Source: Hyphomicrobiaceae bacterium
GTDB lineage: Bacteria > Pseudomonadota > Alphaproteobacteria > Rhizobiales > Hyphomicrobiaceae
Direction: 5' to 3'
Assembly (NCBI GenBank): GCA_041397645.1
Contig: JAWKWE010000004.1
Span: 2,908,300 to 2,972,299, forward strand
DNA length: 64,000 nt
In this document: positions 1 to 9,229 of the stretch, piece after piece
How the letters are laid out: every line of letters starts with the position of its first letter
How positions within the stretch are numbered: position 1 is the first letter of the stretch
Program-made: the position numbers and the translations under genes
The notes under the pieces: generated by a model
The model's database searches: none
Told to the model about the DNA's origin: nothing
What the model saw: only the letters and a program-made list of their open reading frames with translations

Positions 1-1
1 C

Positions 2-625
2 ATCGACGGCCTGCTTCAGTTGGTCGAAAAGGATATCAAGATCCCGCTTCTGATTGAAAACACCATCGTCAAAGTGCCGGTCGTTCACGCCACCGGCACA
101 TTCGGCACGGGCGACAAGACCGGTATTGGCGATTTCTATTTCCTCGACAACAAAAACAATCCGCTGATGCTACAGAGCACGCTTCAGTTTGGCTGGGAAA
201 AGCAGATCCGCTCGGAACGGATCGTTCGTGTCACAGCGGGCGCTTCGATGCGCTCCGCCATGGAGCAGGCGCTATCTACGTTGCGCAAGTACGACATCTA
301 TGGCCTTCACTTCGATTTCGACAAGGCGAGCTTGCGTCCAGACTCGTCGAAGTTGATCAAGGATATTGCGGAGACCTTGAAGAACAATCCGACCTGGACG
401 CTTCAGATCAATGGACACACCGATTCAATCGGCGATGCCGGCTACAACAAGAAGCTGTCTAGCGAACGCGCGGCTTCGGTGGCGAATGCGCTCGTTGCGG
501 AAGGAATTGACAAGACACGGTTGAAGACCGACGGCATGGGCGAAAGCCAGCCCAAGGGGAATAATGCTACGTTGGACGGTCGCGCACTCAATCGGCGCGT
601 GGAACTGATCCGCACAGATCGTTGA
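2..625 (+). CDS. OmpA-family outer-membrane/peptidoglycan-binding protein, C-terminal part (5' end outside window)
   Basis: The reading frame is open from the first bases of the window, so the gene starts upstream and only about 207 C-terminal residues are visible. The last ~110 residues form an OmpA C-terminal domain: the 'HFDFDKASL' strand, the 'INGHTDSIGD' core and a final 'LNRRVEL' segment, the usual contacts for diaminopimelate in peptidoglycan. The preceding ~95 residues ('VVHATGTFGTGDKTGIGDF') match nothing I can name. The protein probably anchors the outer membrane or a periplasmic complex to the cell wall. The next gene, a lytic transglycosylase, follows after about 40 bases, so the two may be co-transcribed. 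The domain call is firm; the full-length architecture is unknown. Confidence 0.85.
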   Translation: MDGLLQLVEKDIKIPLLIENTIVKVPVVHATGTFGTGDKTGIGDFYFLDNKNNPLMLQSTLQFGWEKQIRSERIVRVTAGASMRSAMEQALSTLRKYDIYGLHFDFDKASLRPDSSKLIKDIAETLKNNPTWTLQINGHTDSIGDAGYNKKLSSERAASVANALVAEGIDKTRLKTDGMGESQPKGNNATLDGRALNRRVELIRTDR

Positions 626-666
626 GCGTTTGAATAAGCCGGGGGGCTTTGAACGAGGAGGAGAGG

Positions 667-2196
667 ATGGGCGAAGTTTCGGGGGGCGTTCGCACCATAT
701 TCATTCGATTTGTTGTTCGCCGGGGACGTTTCCAAGGGGGCCGTTTGCAAGCAGGACTACTCGCCTCGATCGCGCAGGTGACGGTGTTTATTGCAACTCT
801 GATCGCGTTTGGCGGCGATCGGCCAGCCTTGGCGCTCGACGTTACAGATCCGTTCCAAGCCGCGACGGCCAAGCCGCTTTTCGGCGACTACGATAAGATG
901 GTCACGCGGCGGCAGATCCGCGTTCTTATTCCGTTGAGCAAGACCTACTTCTTCCTGGACGGTGGCGAGGCGCGCGGCATCGCTGTCGAGGCGCTGCGCG
1001 CCTTCGAAAAGGACCTAAACGCCAAGATCAAAGATAAATCGAAGCGCATTTTCTTCTTCGCCATTCCAACGCCACGCGGTCGATTGCTGGAGGATCTTGC
1101 CGCTGGCAAAGGCGATCTCGTGATTGCCAATCTTACGATCACGCCGGAAAGGCAGGAGAAGGTTGCCTTCTCAGATCCTGTTCTGACGGGAGTGAAAGAA
1201 TTTATTGTCACGCCTGCTTCTGCAAAAGACATCCAGAGCCTGGATGATCTTTCAGGCATGACGATCACGGTGCGGTCCACAAGCAGCTACTTTGCAAGCC
1301 TCAAGAAGGTGAATGAAACTCTAGAGGCAAAGGGATATGCGCCGATCAAGATCGTTGAAGCAGACTACCGCCTCGAAGACGAAGATATACTGGATATGGT
1401 CCAATCGGGGCTGACTGAAGCTACCGTCGTCGATAATCACATCTACAACTTGTGGAGCCAAGTTTATGAGAACCTGAAGGCCCACGAGGCGGCGTCATTG
1501 CGGACCGATGGAAACATCGCGTGGGCCTTCAGAAAAGATAGTCCCCAATTCGCAGCCGTAGTGAACAAGTTCGTTGCTCAGTCGAAAAAGGGCACTGAGC
1601 GCGGTAACATTGTTTTCTCGGAGTACTTCAAGAGCGATAAGTTGCTGAAGAAGGCCTCGGATCCAGCCAATACGGAGCGCCTGAACGGGCTGCTGTTCTT
1701 GTTTCGCAAATACGGTGAGATGTATGGGATCGATCCGTTTTTGATGGCCGCCGTCGCATTTCAGGAATCGCGCTTCGATCAGAAGCTCGTCATGCGCACG
1801 GGGGCCACTGGAATTATGCAGATGATGCCGGCGACCGCGCGCGATCCAAACGTCAACTTGCCGAACATCACCAATCTCGAGGAGAACGTCCACGCATTCG
1901 CGAAATACTTTAAATTTCTGCGAGATAGGTACGTCAATCAAGATGGGATGGAAGAATTCGACCGTCGGATGCTGCTTCTGGCCTCATACAACGCGGGGCC
2001 TGAGCGCTTGAAAAAGCTCAGAGCAAAGTCGACAAACCCTAATGTGTGGTATGAGAACGTTGAGTGGGCGGTGTGGAAGTCGGTTGGGCTGGAGACAGTG
2101 CAGTACGTGCGCAATGTCCACCGCTATTACATCGCGTTCATCCAGGCTTATACATCCGCCCTGGAAAGAAGAAATCTGAAGCACGCCGCTGAGTAA
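667..2196 (+). CDS. MltF-like lytic murein transglycosylase (solute-binding domain plus SLT domain)
   Basis: A 509-residue protein with an N-terminal hydrophobic export segment (about residues 28-45), a periplasmic solute-binding-type domain (about 60-300) and a C-terminal lytic transglycosylase SLT domain (about 345-480). The SLT core is visible: 'QESRFD' with the likely catalytic Glu near residue 367, 'TGIMQMMPATA' and 'LASYNAGP'. This order is that of MltF, which cleaves glycan strands to 1,6-anhydromuropeptides while its first domain senses ligands. I chose the ATG at 667 because a GAGGAGGAG ribosome binding site lies just upstream; a TTG at 649 would put that site inside the gene. It sits between an OmpA gene and a secreted cysteine-rich protein, which suits a cell-wall role. 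Confidence 0.85.
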   Translation: MGEVSGGVRTIFIRFVVRRGRFQGGRLQAGLLASIAQVTVFIATLIAFGGDRPALALDVTDPFQAATAKPLFGDYDKMVTRRQIRVLIPLSKTYFFLDGGEARGIAVEALRAFEKDLNAKIKDKSKRIFFFAIPTPRGRLLEDLAAGKGDLVIANLTITPERQEKVAFSDPVLTGVKEFIVTPASAKDIQSLDDLSGMTITVRSTSSYFASLKKVNETLEAKGYAPIKIVEADYRLEDEDILDMVQSGLTEATVVDNHIYNLWSQVYENLKAHEAASLRTDGNIAWAFRKDSPQFAAVVNKFVAQSKKGTERGNIVFSEYFKSDKLLKKASDPANTERLNGLLFLFRKYGEMYGIDPFLMAAVAFQESRFDQKLVMRTGATGIMQMMPATARDPNVNLPNITNLEENVHAFAKYFKFLRDRYVNQDGMEEFDRRMLLLASYNAGPERLKKLRAKSTNPNVWYENVEWAVWKSVGLETVQYVRNVHRYYIAFIQAYTSALERRNLKHAAE

Positions 2197-2209
2197 TCGA
2201 GAGAGAGTT

Positions 2210-4975
2210 ATGAGTCGCGCTTTTTTGTTTCGTTTGATGTCTGTGTTTGCCCGGTTCAGTTTGGTGCTGTTGGGGGCTGTTGCGTTATTGTCTGTTTCGC
2301 AGGCGAATGCGCAAGATGAGCAAGGCACCTCGGGCGAGCCGGCTCAGACGAACGCGACCCCGGACACTCACGGTGGATACGCACTTCTGCCGTCGGCCAA
2401 TTCGATCATGATCGGCATCGACGCTAAGGTCGCAGCCATGATCGACAAAGGCAAGCAGGCATGTGCCGAGGATTTGGCCAAGTACTGCTCGACAGTCGCT
2501 CCAGGCGAGGGCCGCATTGCTTTCTGCCTGATCGCTCATGCCGATAAGCGCACGGCTTCCTGCGAAGCGGCCATGGATGACGCGCGCGGACAGGCCGAGG
2601 AGATCATCAACGGGCTCGATCAGGCGATCGACATCTGCTCCAGCGACATCGCAAGCCACTGTGCCGGTACGCAGCCGGGAGAGGGGCGCATCGCTCAATG
2701 TCTATTGGAGCAGCGGGAGTCGCTGAGCGAGGGCTGCGGCAATATCGTTGATCGGCTCGCCAACGTAATTTTTGCACCTTCCCAAAACGTAGCGGATAGC
2801 GGTGCCAGCAGCGCTTCAGATAGTACGCAACCACCTCCGCAGCAGGCCGAAGCCTCCTCGCCGAGTGTGCTCGATGAGCTGGACGCCAAGGTGGCGGCGA
2901 TGCTGGAGAAGGGCAAACAAGCCTGCGCGGTCGATCTTGAAAAGTATTGTTCGACCGTTGCGCCGGGTGAGGGCCGTCTCGCATACTGCCTGATTGCGCA
3001 TGCCGACAAGCGCACGCCTTCGTGCGCCGCGGCAATCGATGATGCGCGCACCCAAGCTGAGAACTTAATCAACAAAATCGATCAAGCGGTGGAGACGTGC
3101 TCGCCCGATATCGCACAGCATTGCGGAGGCACGGAGCCAGGCGAAGGACGCATCGCGCAGTGCCTGTTGGAGCAGCGGGAGGTGCTGAGTGAGGGTTGCG
3201 GGCACGTGGTCGACAAGCTCGCTAATGTGATTTTCCCGGCCGTTCAAAACATGGCCGATAACGCCGAAAATCCAGTCGAGTTCGCCGACACCTCTCCGGC
3301 GCCAGCGCAGCAGGCGTCCGAGGCGGACGCGCCGGTCACCCCTGTCCTCGCCGCGCTCGACGACAAGGTGGCTGCGATGTTGGAGAAGGGTAAACAAGCC
3401 TGCGCGGTCGATCTTGAGAACTATTGTTCGACCGTTGCGCCGGGCGAAGGCCGTCTTGCATTCTGCCTGATCGCACACGCCGACAAGCGCACGCCTTCGT
3501 GCGCAGCCGCCATCGACGAGGCGCGCAGCCGGGCTGAGAACATAATCAACGAGATTGATCAGGCCGCAGAAACCTGCACGCCAGACATCGACACGCATTG
3601 CGCCGGCACCGAACCCGGCGAAGGTCGCATTGCTCAATGCTTGCTGGAGCAAAGAGATGTGCTGAGTCAGGGTTGCGGCAATGTTGTCGATAAGCTTGCC
3701 AACATGATCTTCCCGCCCATTCAAAACGTCGCCTACGACAGCGGTGATGTACCAGCCGATAGTGGCGCGGTTGTCGAGGATACGGCTCAAGCCTCTTCGC
3801 CGAACGTGCTTGAAGAACTGGATGCCAAGGTTGCTGCCATGGTCGAGAAGGGTAGCCAGGGATGCGCCGAAGACATCAAACAATATTGCGCGAACGTCGC
3901 GCCTGGAGAGGGGCGCATTGCTCTATGTTTGGCAGCGCACGCGGATAAGCGGACGCAGTCGTGCGAGCAGGCCTTGGGCGAAGTAGGCCGCGAAGCCGAC
4001 GACATCATCAACGAGATCGATCAAGCTGTTGAAACTTGTGCGCCCGACATTGCTGCACAATGCGCAGGCACAGACCCTGGAGAGGGCCGTATTGCCGAGT
4101 GTCTGATGCAGCAGCGGTCGGCGCTCAGCGTCGATTGTGGCCATGTCGTTGACAGGTTGGCCGAGGCGATTGCTGCTCCTCAGGGCTCTGTGGCTGACGC
4201 AGAGAACGGTAATGAGCAAGCAGAGCCTGTGAAAGCGGTCACGGCCGCGCATCCGGTGCTTGAAGCACTCGGAGCCAAGGTCGAGGCAATCATTGAGAAG
4301 GGCACGGCAGGCTGTGCGGAAGATCTTCGCAACTACTGCTCGACAGTCACGCCCGGCGAGGGGAGGCTGGCATTCTGTCTTATCGCGAACGCCGATAAGC
4401 GAAGCGAGAAATGCGAGCAGACGTTGGCTGACGCGCGCGAGCAGGCTGAAGTGCTCATCGATGAGGTCGATAACGCGATCAGCGCATGTTCGCCCGATAT
4501 TGCAGCCTTGTGCGCCGGAACGCAGCCTGGGGATGGGCGTATAGCTCAATGCCTCGTCGGTCAGCGTGACGCGCTGACGGAAGCCTGCGGTCAAGTTGTT
4601 GACGCTGTTGGGAAGGTTGTCTTCACGGCGCACAACAAGGCGGCCGAAGCGCCGCAAACCAGTGTCACGACTGGCGCCATAGATGAGAATGCCGAGGTTG
4701 ATGCACCCGCCGCCAAGCCCGAGACCAAGCAGGTTTGCCGCTCTGTCAATGTGAGCATCACCGACTGGGGCAAGGATGCGACGAGTAACGACGCGCGCAA
4801 GTTGTTGGGCAACAAGATCAACTCCTATGCCGCTCGCCACGCAGCCCAGGAGTTTGCTGCCAAGGGCGCAACGGTGACGTGCAAGGCCGACGTCGATCTG
4901 CTCGTGGTTGGTTACTTTACCTGCCAAGCTCGGGCACGTGTCTGCTGGGCCGAAGCTGCGAACGGGTCGGAATAG
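2210..4975 (+). CDS. Secreted protein with ten cysteine-rich GLG1-type repeat units
   Basis: A 921-residue exported protein. Residues 1-35 are a signal peptide ending at 'ANA'. The body holds five long repeats of roughly 150-160 residues, each made of two units with the spacing C-x7-C-x12-C-x11-C and a central 'PGEGR' (PGDGR once), so ten units and forty cysteines. This is the cysteine-rich repeat (PF00839-like) best known from the eukaryotic Golgi protein GLG1 and found in scattered bacteria, where its role is not established. Acidic, Ala/Pro-rich linkers separate the long repeats. The last ~80 residues ('SVNVSITDWGKDA' onward, with 'CQARARVCW') form a separate small domain. The ATG at 2210 follows GAGAGAG and comes 13 bases after the transglycosylase gene, so an operon is likely. 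Function is unknown; oxidative folding in the periplasm is expected. Confidence 0.8.
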   Translation: MSRAFLFRLMSVFARFSLVLLGAVALLSVSQANAQDEQGTSGEPAQTNATPDTHGGYALLPSANSIMIGIDAKVAAMIDKGKQACAEDLAKYCSTVAPGEGRIAFCLIAHADKRTASCEAAMDDARGQAEEIINGLDQAIDICSSDIASHCAGTQPGEGRIAQCLLEQRESLSEGCGNIVDRLANVIFAPSQNVADSGASSASDSTQPPPQQAEASSPSVLDELDAKVAAMLEKGKQACAVDLEKYCSTVAPGEGRLAYCLIAHADKRTPSCAAAIDDARTQAENLINKIDQAVETCSPDIAQHCGGTEPGEGRIAQCLLEQREVLSEGCGHVVDKLANVIFPAVQNMADNAENPVEFADTSPAPAQQASEADAPVTPVLAALDDKVAAMLEKGKQACAVDLENYCSTVAPGEGRLAFCLIAHADKRTPSCAAAIDEARSRAENIINEIDQAAETCTPDIDTHCAGTEPGEGRIAQCLLEQRDVLSQGCGNVVDKLANMIFPPIQNVAYDSGDVPADSGAVVEDTAQASSPNVLEELDAKVAAMVEKGSQGCAEDIKQYCANVAPGEGRIALCLAAHADKRTQSCEQALGEVGREADDIINEIDQAVETCAPDIAAQCAGTDPGEGRIAECLMQQRSALSVDCGHVVDRLAEAIAAPQGSVADAENGNEQAEPVKAVTAAHPVLEALGAKVEAIIEKGTAGCAEDLRNYCSTVTPGEGRLAFCLIANADKRSEKCEQTLADAREQAEVLIDEVDNAISACSPDIAALCAGTQPGDGRIAQCLVGQRDALTEACGQVVDAVGKVVFTAHNKAAEAPQTSVTTGAIDENAEVDAPAAKPETKQVCRSVNVSITDWGKDATSNDARKLLGNKINSYAARHAAQEFAAKGATVTCKADVDLLVVGYFTCQARARVCWAEAANGSE
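2420..4625 (+). repeat. Five in-gene tandem repeats (about 450-480 bp each) of a cysteine-rich module
   Basis: Each repeat starts near a '(L/I)DAKVAAM'-like motif and contains two cysteine units. Approximate starts are 2420, 2879, 3355, 3811 and 4258. Repeats 2 and 3 are almost identical at DNA level over their first ~125 bases (2909-3033 against about 3386-3510, offset 477), differing mostly at third codon positions, which points to a fairly recent duplication. The others are more diverged. Confidence 0.85.
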
Positions 4976-5214
4976 CGGCGCGCGGACCTTCCGCCCTTGC
5001 CGCGTGCGTCTTGGCTAATGGCAGTTTGAAGCATCGCGCGAAAAGCTGTAAATGCGCATTTTTGAGTGTATCGATTGCACGCACCGACAGCGCCGAACAC
5101 CGCCAGCGCGAAACCATGTCCCCACATCCTGCGCTGCGCGCTTGATGCACAGGTGTATCGTCATGGCTCCGCGTGGCGGATGTTGCGCCTCTACCCCTGG
5201 ATTGCTGAAGCTAT

Positions 5215-6717
5215 ATGACACCTGAGAAGCCAGCTGATACAGCGCAGCCGCGCGTGCCGCGCCCGACACGGGCGGCACGCATGGATGCGCTCGCCGTGCT
5301 TCCGGTATTCTTCAAGCTTGCAGACCGCCGCGCGGTGTTGGCGGGTGGGAGCGATGCTGCGGCGTGGAAAGCGGAGTTGCTGTCGGCGGCGGGCGCCGAT
5401 GTCGATGTCTACGCCTCTGAAATGTCGCGCGAGATGCGAGAGGTTGCCGGTTCGCCACCCGGTGGGACCATTTGCTTGATCGAGCGGGACTGGCAGACGG
5501 ATGATCTTTCAGGTGCCGCAATTGCTGTTGGGGCAATTTCCGATCAGCAGGAAGGTCAGGCGTTTGCCAACGCCGCGCGCCTGCGTGGCGTGCCTGTCAA
5601 TGTCGTGGATCGTCCGGAGCTATGTCAGTTTCAATTCGGCTCCATCGTCAACCGCTCTCCCCTGGTTGTCGCCATTTCCACCGATGGGGCTGCGCCGGTG
5701 TTCGGCCAAGCGATCCGTTCGCGGTTGGAAGCGTGGTTGCCTTCCGGGTTCAAGCGCTGGGCCGAGGCTGCGAAAGTCTGGCGGCGGGAGGGCGACCGGT
5801 TGGGCGCGACGATCTCCGAACGTCGGCGCTTTTGGGAACTCTTCACGCAGACCGCGTTGGCGCGCGCGGATACGCCGCCCAACACGCAGGATCTGGAAGA
5901 TCTCATCTCTCAGGCGTCACGCGAGCGCGTAGACAATCCAAGCGGCGGCTTTGTGTCGCTCGTTGGCGCAGGACCCGGCGATCCGGAGCTTTTGACACTT
6001 CGCGCAGTTCGCGCCTTGCGCAGCGCTGACGTCATTCTCTACGACGATCTCGTGAGCGTGCCGGTGCTGGAATTTGCCCGCCGTGAAGCGCGCCGCATTC
6101 TTGTCGGCAAGACCGGCTACGGACCTGCTTGCAAGCAAACCGAGATCAATGCGCTGATGGTCGAACTCGCCCAGGGGGGCAATCGCGTTGCACGACTGAA
6201 GTCGGGCGATCCGCTGATCTTCGGCAGAGCCGGTGAAGAGATTGGCGTCTTGCGCGAGGCGGGCGTTGCGTTCGAGGTGATCCCCGGCATTTCTGCCGTG
6301 CAGGCGGCTGCCGCAAACCTCAAGGTTTCGCTCACCCATCGCGATCATGCGAAGCGGGTGCAACTCGTTACCGGTCATTCGCGCGAAGGCAAGTTGCCCG
6401 ATACGCTCGATTGGCAGGCGCTCGCAGATCCGCGGGCGACAACCGCCGTTTACATGGCGCAGCGTACGTTGGCGGAGATGTGTGCAAAGCTGATTGCTGC
6501 AGGACTTCCCACCAGTACGCCGGCCATCGCGACGTTTAACCTGACGCGCGCCGACGCGCGCAACATCGCTGGCGATATCGGCAGCTTGCCGGGGCAATTA
6601 GAGAGTGCCGGCATCGCAGGGCCGTGTCTGGTGCTGATTGGCCAGGTCCTTGGCCCGGAGGGCGACGAGGCCGGAGAGCCAGTCCAGGAAACTTTGGTTA
6701 ATCCCGAAAAGACGTAA
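5215..6717 (+). CDS. cysG: Siroheme synthase CysG (precorrin-2 dehydrogenase/ferrochelatase plus uroporphyrinogen-III methyltransferase)
   Basis: A 500-residue bifunctional protein. Residues about 25-220 are the precorrin-2 dehydrogenase/sirohydrochlorin ferrochelatase half, with an NAD-binding loop 'LAGGSDAAAWKAEL' and 'PVNVVDRPELCQF'. Residues about 240-480 are the SAM-dependent uroporphyrinogen-III C-methyltransferase half ('GAGPGDPELLTLRA', 'LKSGDPLIFGR', 'EVIPGISAVQAAAANL'). Together they turn uroporphyrinogen III into siroheme, the cofactor of sulfite and nitrite reductases. The ribosome binding site before ATG 5215 is weak; ATG 5281 would remove a 22-residue Pro/Arg-rich extension and is an alternative start. 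No sulfite reductase gene follows; the next gene is an envelope protein. Confidence 0.93.
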   Translation: MTPEKPADTAQPRVPRPTRAARMDALAVLPVFFKLADRRAVLAGGSDAAAWKAELLSAAGADVDVYASEMSREMREVAGSPPGGTICLIERDWQTDDLSGAAIAVGAISDQQEGQAFANAARLRGVPVNVVDRPELCQFQFGSIVNRSPLVVAISTDGAAPVFGQAIRSRLEAWLPSGFKRWAEAAKVWRREGDRLGATISERRRFWELFTQTALARADTPPNTQDLEDLISQASRERVDNPSGGFVSLVGAGPGDPELLTLRAVRALRSADVILYDDLVSVPVLEFARREARRILVGKTGYGPACKQTEINALMVELAQGGNRVARLKSGDPLIFGRAGEEIGVLREAGVAFEVIPGISAVQAAAANLKVSLTHRDHAKRVQLVTGHSREGKLPDTLDWQALADPRATTAVYMAQRTLAEMCAKLIAAGLPTSTPAIATFNLTRADARNIAGDIGSLPGQLESAGIAGPCLVLIGQVLGPEGDEAGEPVQETLVNPEKT

Positions 6718-6819
6718 GACCGGGCGCGGCTCAGAGTTGGATTTTTGCCACTAAAGAAAGGCACTTAAAGCGGCGCTTTCGGGCAACACTTGCCATCAAA
6801 AATTCGCATCGCTCAGCCT

Positions 6820-6834
6820 ATTGGTCGGACCAAT
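6820..6834. promoter_or_regulatory. Perfect 15-bp palindrome ATTGGTC-G-GACCAAT, FadR/PdhR-type operator
   Basis: Two 7-base arms flank a single G. The pattern TTGGTnnnACCAA matches the operator consensus of the FadR subgroup of GntR regulators; E. coli PdhR sites read ATTGGTnnnACCAAT and FadR sites share TGGTCnGACCA. It lies in a 316-base gap between cysG and the BON/OmpA gene, just upstream of a plausible promoter. The palindrome is observed; the regulator family is inferred. Confidence 0.55.
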
Positions 6835-6851
6835 TACAAACCGGACGCCGT

Positions 6852-6880
6852 TTGGGTTGCCATCGGGGTTTGGCTATAGT
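6852..6880 (+). promoter_or_regulatory. Putative sigma-70 promoter (TTGGGT, 17 bp, TATAGT)
   Basis: A -35-like TTGGGT at 6852-6857 and a -10-like TATAGT at 6875-6880 are separated by 17 bases. It lies 17 bases downstream of the operator-like palindrome and about 150 bases before the BON/OmpA start codon. The rest of the 6718-7033 gap holds no gene that I can support. Confidence 0.4.
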
Positions 6881-7033
6881 TGTGTGCGCTTCGGTAAGGG
6901 GGCTTACGAGCGGCAGGCAGAAGAACGCTGTCGGGGTGCGGGTTGCGCCCTGAAAGCGGGCAACGTCCGTCGCGGCGGCACGGTCGGGTGCCAAGCCCGT
7001 AACGTGATGGGCGCGTTGGGAGTGACAGTTCGC

Positions 7034-9184
7034 ATGCGGTGCAATCCGTCCTACTGGCTGTTGGGATTGATCCCCATTGCGTTGCTGAGCTGGCTTGCCG
7101 TCCAGTTCGAGCACGAAGGCATTGAAGCCGACCTGGGACGCCGAACTCAGGACTCTCTCGCTCGCAAGGGGATGGACTGGGCAGTTCCTATCTTCGCTGG
7201 CCGCGACGGTGCGCTGACCGGACGGGCCGACGACGACAACGAGCCCAGCCGTGCAATCGCCGCCATGCGCGACACCTGGGGCGTGCGTACGGTCATCAAT
7301 CGCTCGGCGCTGCTTGAACAGATCGAACGCTACTTGTGGTCGGCGTCCTGGCGTGACGGCAAGGTTGTGCTTTCGGGATACGTGCCAAACGATGAAGCGC
7401 GAAAAGAGATACTCGCGCTGGCGCGCCAAGATTTCGCCAAGGCCGAAATCAAGGACGAAATGAAGATGGCCCGCGGCGCGCCCGACAAGGCGCCGTGGAT
7501 GCGCGGGATAGACTTCGGCCTTCGGCAGTTGGCGCAGCTCAAACGCGGCTCGCTCGAACTTGAGTTGCTGGACATGTCAATAGCCGGAGAGGCCCCGACA
7601 TCGCCGGTCTACAAGAGCGTGCGGACAGCGTTGCAATCGATGCCGGGCGGCGTGAAGCTCGCGTCGGAGAAGATTACACCGCCGATTGCAAATCCCTTTG
7701 TGTGGAGTGCTCAGAATACCTCCGCCCGCGTGATCATGGGTGGCTACGTCCCCAATGAGCGTTTGCGTCAGCAACTGTTTGCACAAGCCAAGTCGTTGTT
7801 CCCGCGCTCCGCGCTCGTCGATAGAACCGAAGTTGCCGATGGCGCACCAGATGGTTGGGCGCGCGCTGCTGAAACCGCGTTGACGCAGTTGGCAAGCCTC
7901 AAGTCAGGCATTGCCAACATCAATGCTCGCGATATGTCCTTCCAGGGCGACGCCGCAGATGAGGCGACTGCCAATAACGTGCGTAAAGCGTTGCGTCTCG
8001 ATGTCCCGAGGAATTTCAAACTCGCCGAGCAGATCCGCTATCCGCAACGACAGGGGCAGCCGTCGTCCGGCAACTACCTGATGTCGATTGCGGCGGACGG
8101 TACGGCCATAGAGGTGAGCGGCTACATTCCTAACGAGCAAGCGCGGGCAGCTTTGATAGAACTCGTCAAGGCGCGCTATCCCGGACGCCCGGTCACCGAC
8201 AAGCTTCAAATCGTTCCCGGCGCGCCGGAGGGCTGGCAGGAATGCATCGTTGCTGGGCTCAATGCTCTGCCGCGTCTAAAAGCTGGCCGCGCGTTGCTGA
8301 ATGACAAGAAGCTGCTGGTCTCGGGCACGACGGATGATTACGCCGTCGCCCAGGGTGTGCCTGCCGACGTCAAGGCTGGCGCCGGACAGTCATGCGCAAC
8401 CGAAACCGACATTAAGTTCACCGGACAGATCAACACGGATCTGACCTGGAGGGCTGAGCACGGCCGCGATGGCTCGCTGGTGTTGTCCGGCGACATCCCT
8501 GACGAGGCCAGCCGCTCGCTGATTATGAGCGCTGCTCAAAAGTTGTTTGCCGACGCCAAGATCGTCGATCAGATGCGCGTGGTCGCCTCTCCAATGGAAC
8601 CTTGGAACAAGGTGGCCGTGCACGGACTGGAACAGCTGGCGCGGTTAATGCGAGGAACGGTCTCTCTGGCCAGGACACAGCTTTCTTTGATTGGCGCGAG
8701 CGACAGCCGGGATACCGCCCGCGATGTGCACGTTGCGCTCCAACAGGATCTGCCGCCCGGCTACACATCGAGCGACAAAATCGACGTGGTACGCAAAATC
8801 GAGATCATTACCGAAGCAGATCGCTGCCAGGATCTAATGCGCCAGACCGCCGCCGGCGGCACCATCAATTTCGATCGCGCTAAAGCTGATCTCACAGCCG
8901 ACAGTACGGACACCTTGAGTGCTCTTGCCGAGGTCGCCAACGCATGCCCTAATTTCCGCATCGAGATCGAAGGACACACCGACTCCGAAGGCACCGACGA
9001 GCGCAATCAGAGGCTGTCAAACCGCCGCGCTCAGGCGGTGGTGGACTTCCTGGTTCGGGCCGGCGTGGATCGCAACCGTCTGACCGCGATTGGCTACGGG
9101 GCGAGCCGTCCAATCGCAGACAACAACACGGCCGAGGGGCGGGCTCGTAATCGGCGCATCGAGTTTACCGTCAAGAGCAAGTAG
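7034..9184 (+). CDS. Membrane-anchored BON-domain protein with C-terminal OmpA domain (ArfA-like architecture)
   Basis: A 716-residue protein: one N-terminal transmembrane anchor ('YWLLGLIPIALLSWLAV', residues ~7-23), four BON-like modules and a C-terminal OmpA domain (about 600-712; 'INFDRAKADL', 'IEGHTDSEG', 'GRARNRRIEF'). The modules repeat a recognisable cycle of 'LSGYVPN', 'MGGYVPN', 'VSGYIPN' and 'LSGDIPD' strands, each followed by a helix and 'GAP..W'-type segments. BON domains are thought to bind phospholipid or envelope components; the OmpA domain should hold peptidoglycan. Mycobacterial ArfA has the same BON-plus-OmpA plan. I chose ATG 7034 because GGGAG precedes it and it starts directly at the membrane anchor; longer starts (7007, 6821) add a non-hydrophobic leader. 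A tiny membrane protein and a helix-hairpin-helix protein follow in the same direction. Confidence 0.78.
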   Translation: MRCNPSYWLLGLIPIALLSWLAVQFEHEGIEADLGRRTQDSLARKGMDWAVPIFAGRDGALTGRADDDNEPSRAIAAMRDTWGVRTVINRSALLEQIERYLWSASWRDGKVVLSGYVPNDEARKEILALARQDFAKAEIKDEMKMARGAPDKAPWMRGIDFGLRQLAQLKRGSLELELLDMSIAGEAPTSPVYKSVRTALQSMPGGVKLASEKITPPIANPFVWSAQNTSARVIMGGYVPNERLRQQLFAQAKSLFPRSALVDRTEVADGAPDGWARAAETALTQLASLKSGIANINARDMSFQGDAADEATANNVRKALRLDVPRNFKLAEQIRYPQRQGQPSSGNYLMSIAADGTAIEVSGYIPNEQARAALIELVKARYPGRPVTDKLQIVPGAPEGWQECIVAGLNALPRLKAGRALLNDKKLLVSGTTDDYAVAQGVPADVKAGAGQSCATETDIKFTGQINTDLTWRAEHGRDGSLVLSGDIPDEASRSLIMSAAQKLFADAKIVDQMRVVASPMEPWNKVAVHGLEQLARLMRGTVSLARTQLSLIGASDSRDTARDVHVALQQDLPPGYTSSDKIDVVRKIEIITEADRCQDLMRQTAAGGTINFDRAKADLTADSTDTLSALAEVANACPNFRIEIEGHTDSEGTDERNQRLSNRRAQAVVDFLVRAGVDRNRLTAIGYGASRPIADNNTAEGRARNRRIEFTVKSK

Positions 9185-9229
9185 CAACTGGCGCGCAAGC
9201 GCCGGAGACACGGCACAGGACACGGCATC

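Noticed and set aside
3065..3883. Long minus-strand open frame (272 codons), with another at 3923-4927 (334 codons), antisense to the cysteine-rich repeat gene
   Set aside because: They mirror the repeats of the plus-strand gene, lack ribosome binding sites, and show no protein-like features; long antisense frames are expected in this composition.
2420..4625. CRISPR-like regular repeats
   Set aside because: The repeats are long, diverged, in frame and protein-coding; no short identical repeats with unique spacers exist in the window.
5917..6597. Minus-strand open frame of 226 codons within cysG
   Set aside because: Antisense shadow of a clearly recognised enzyme; low-complexity His/Arg-rich translation.
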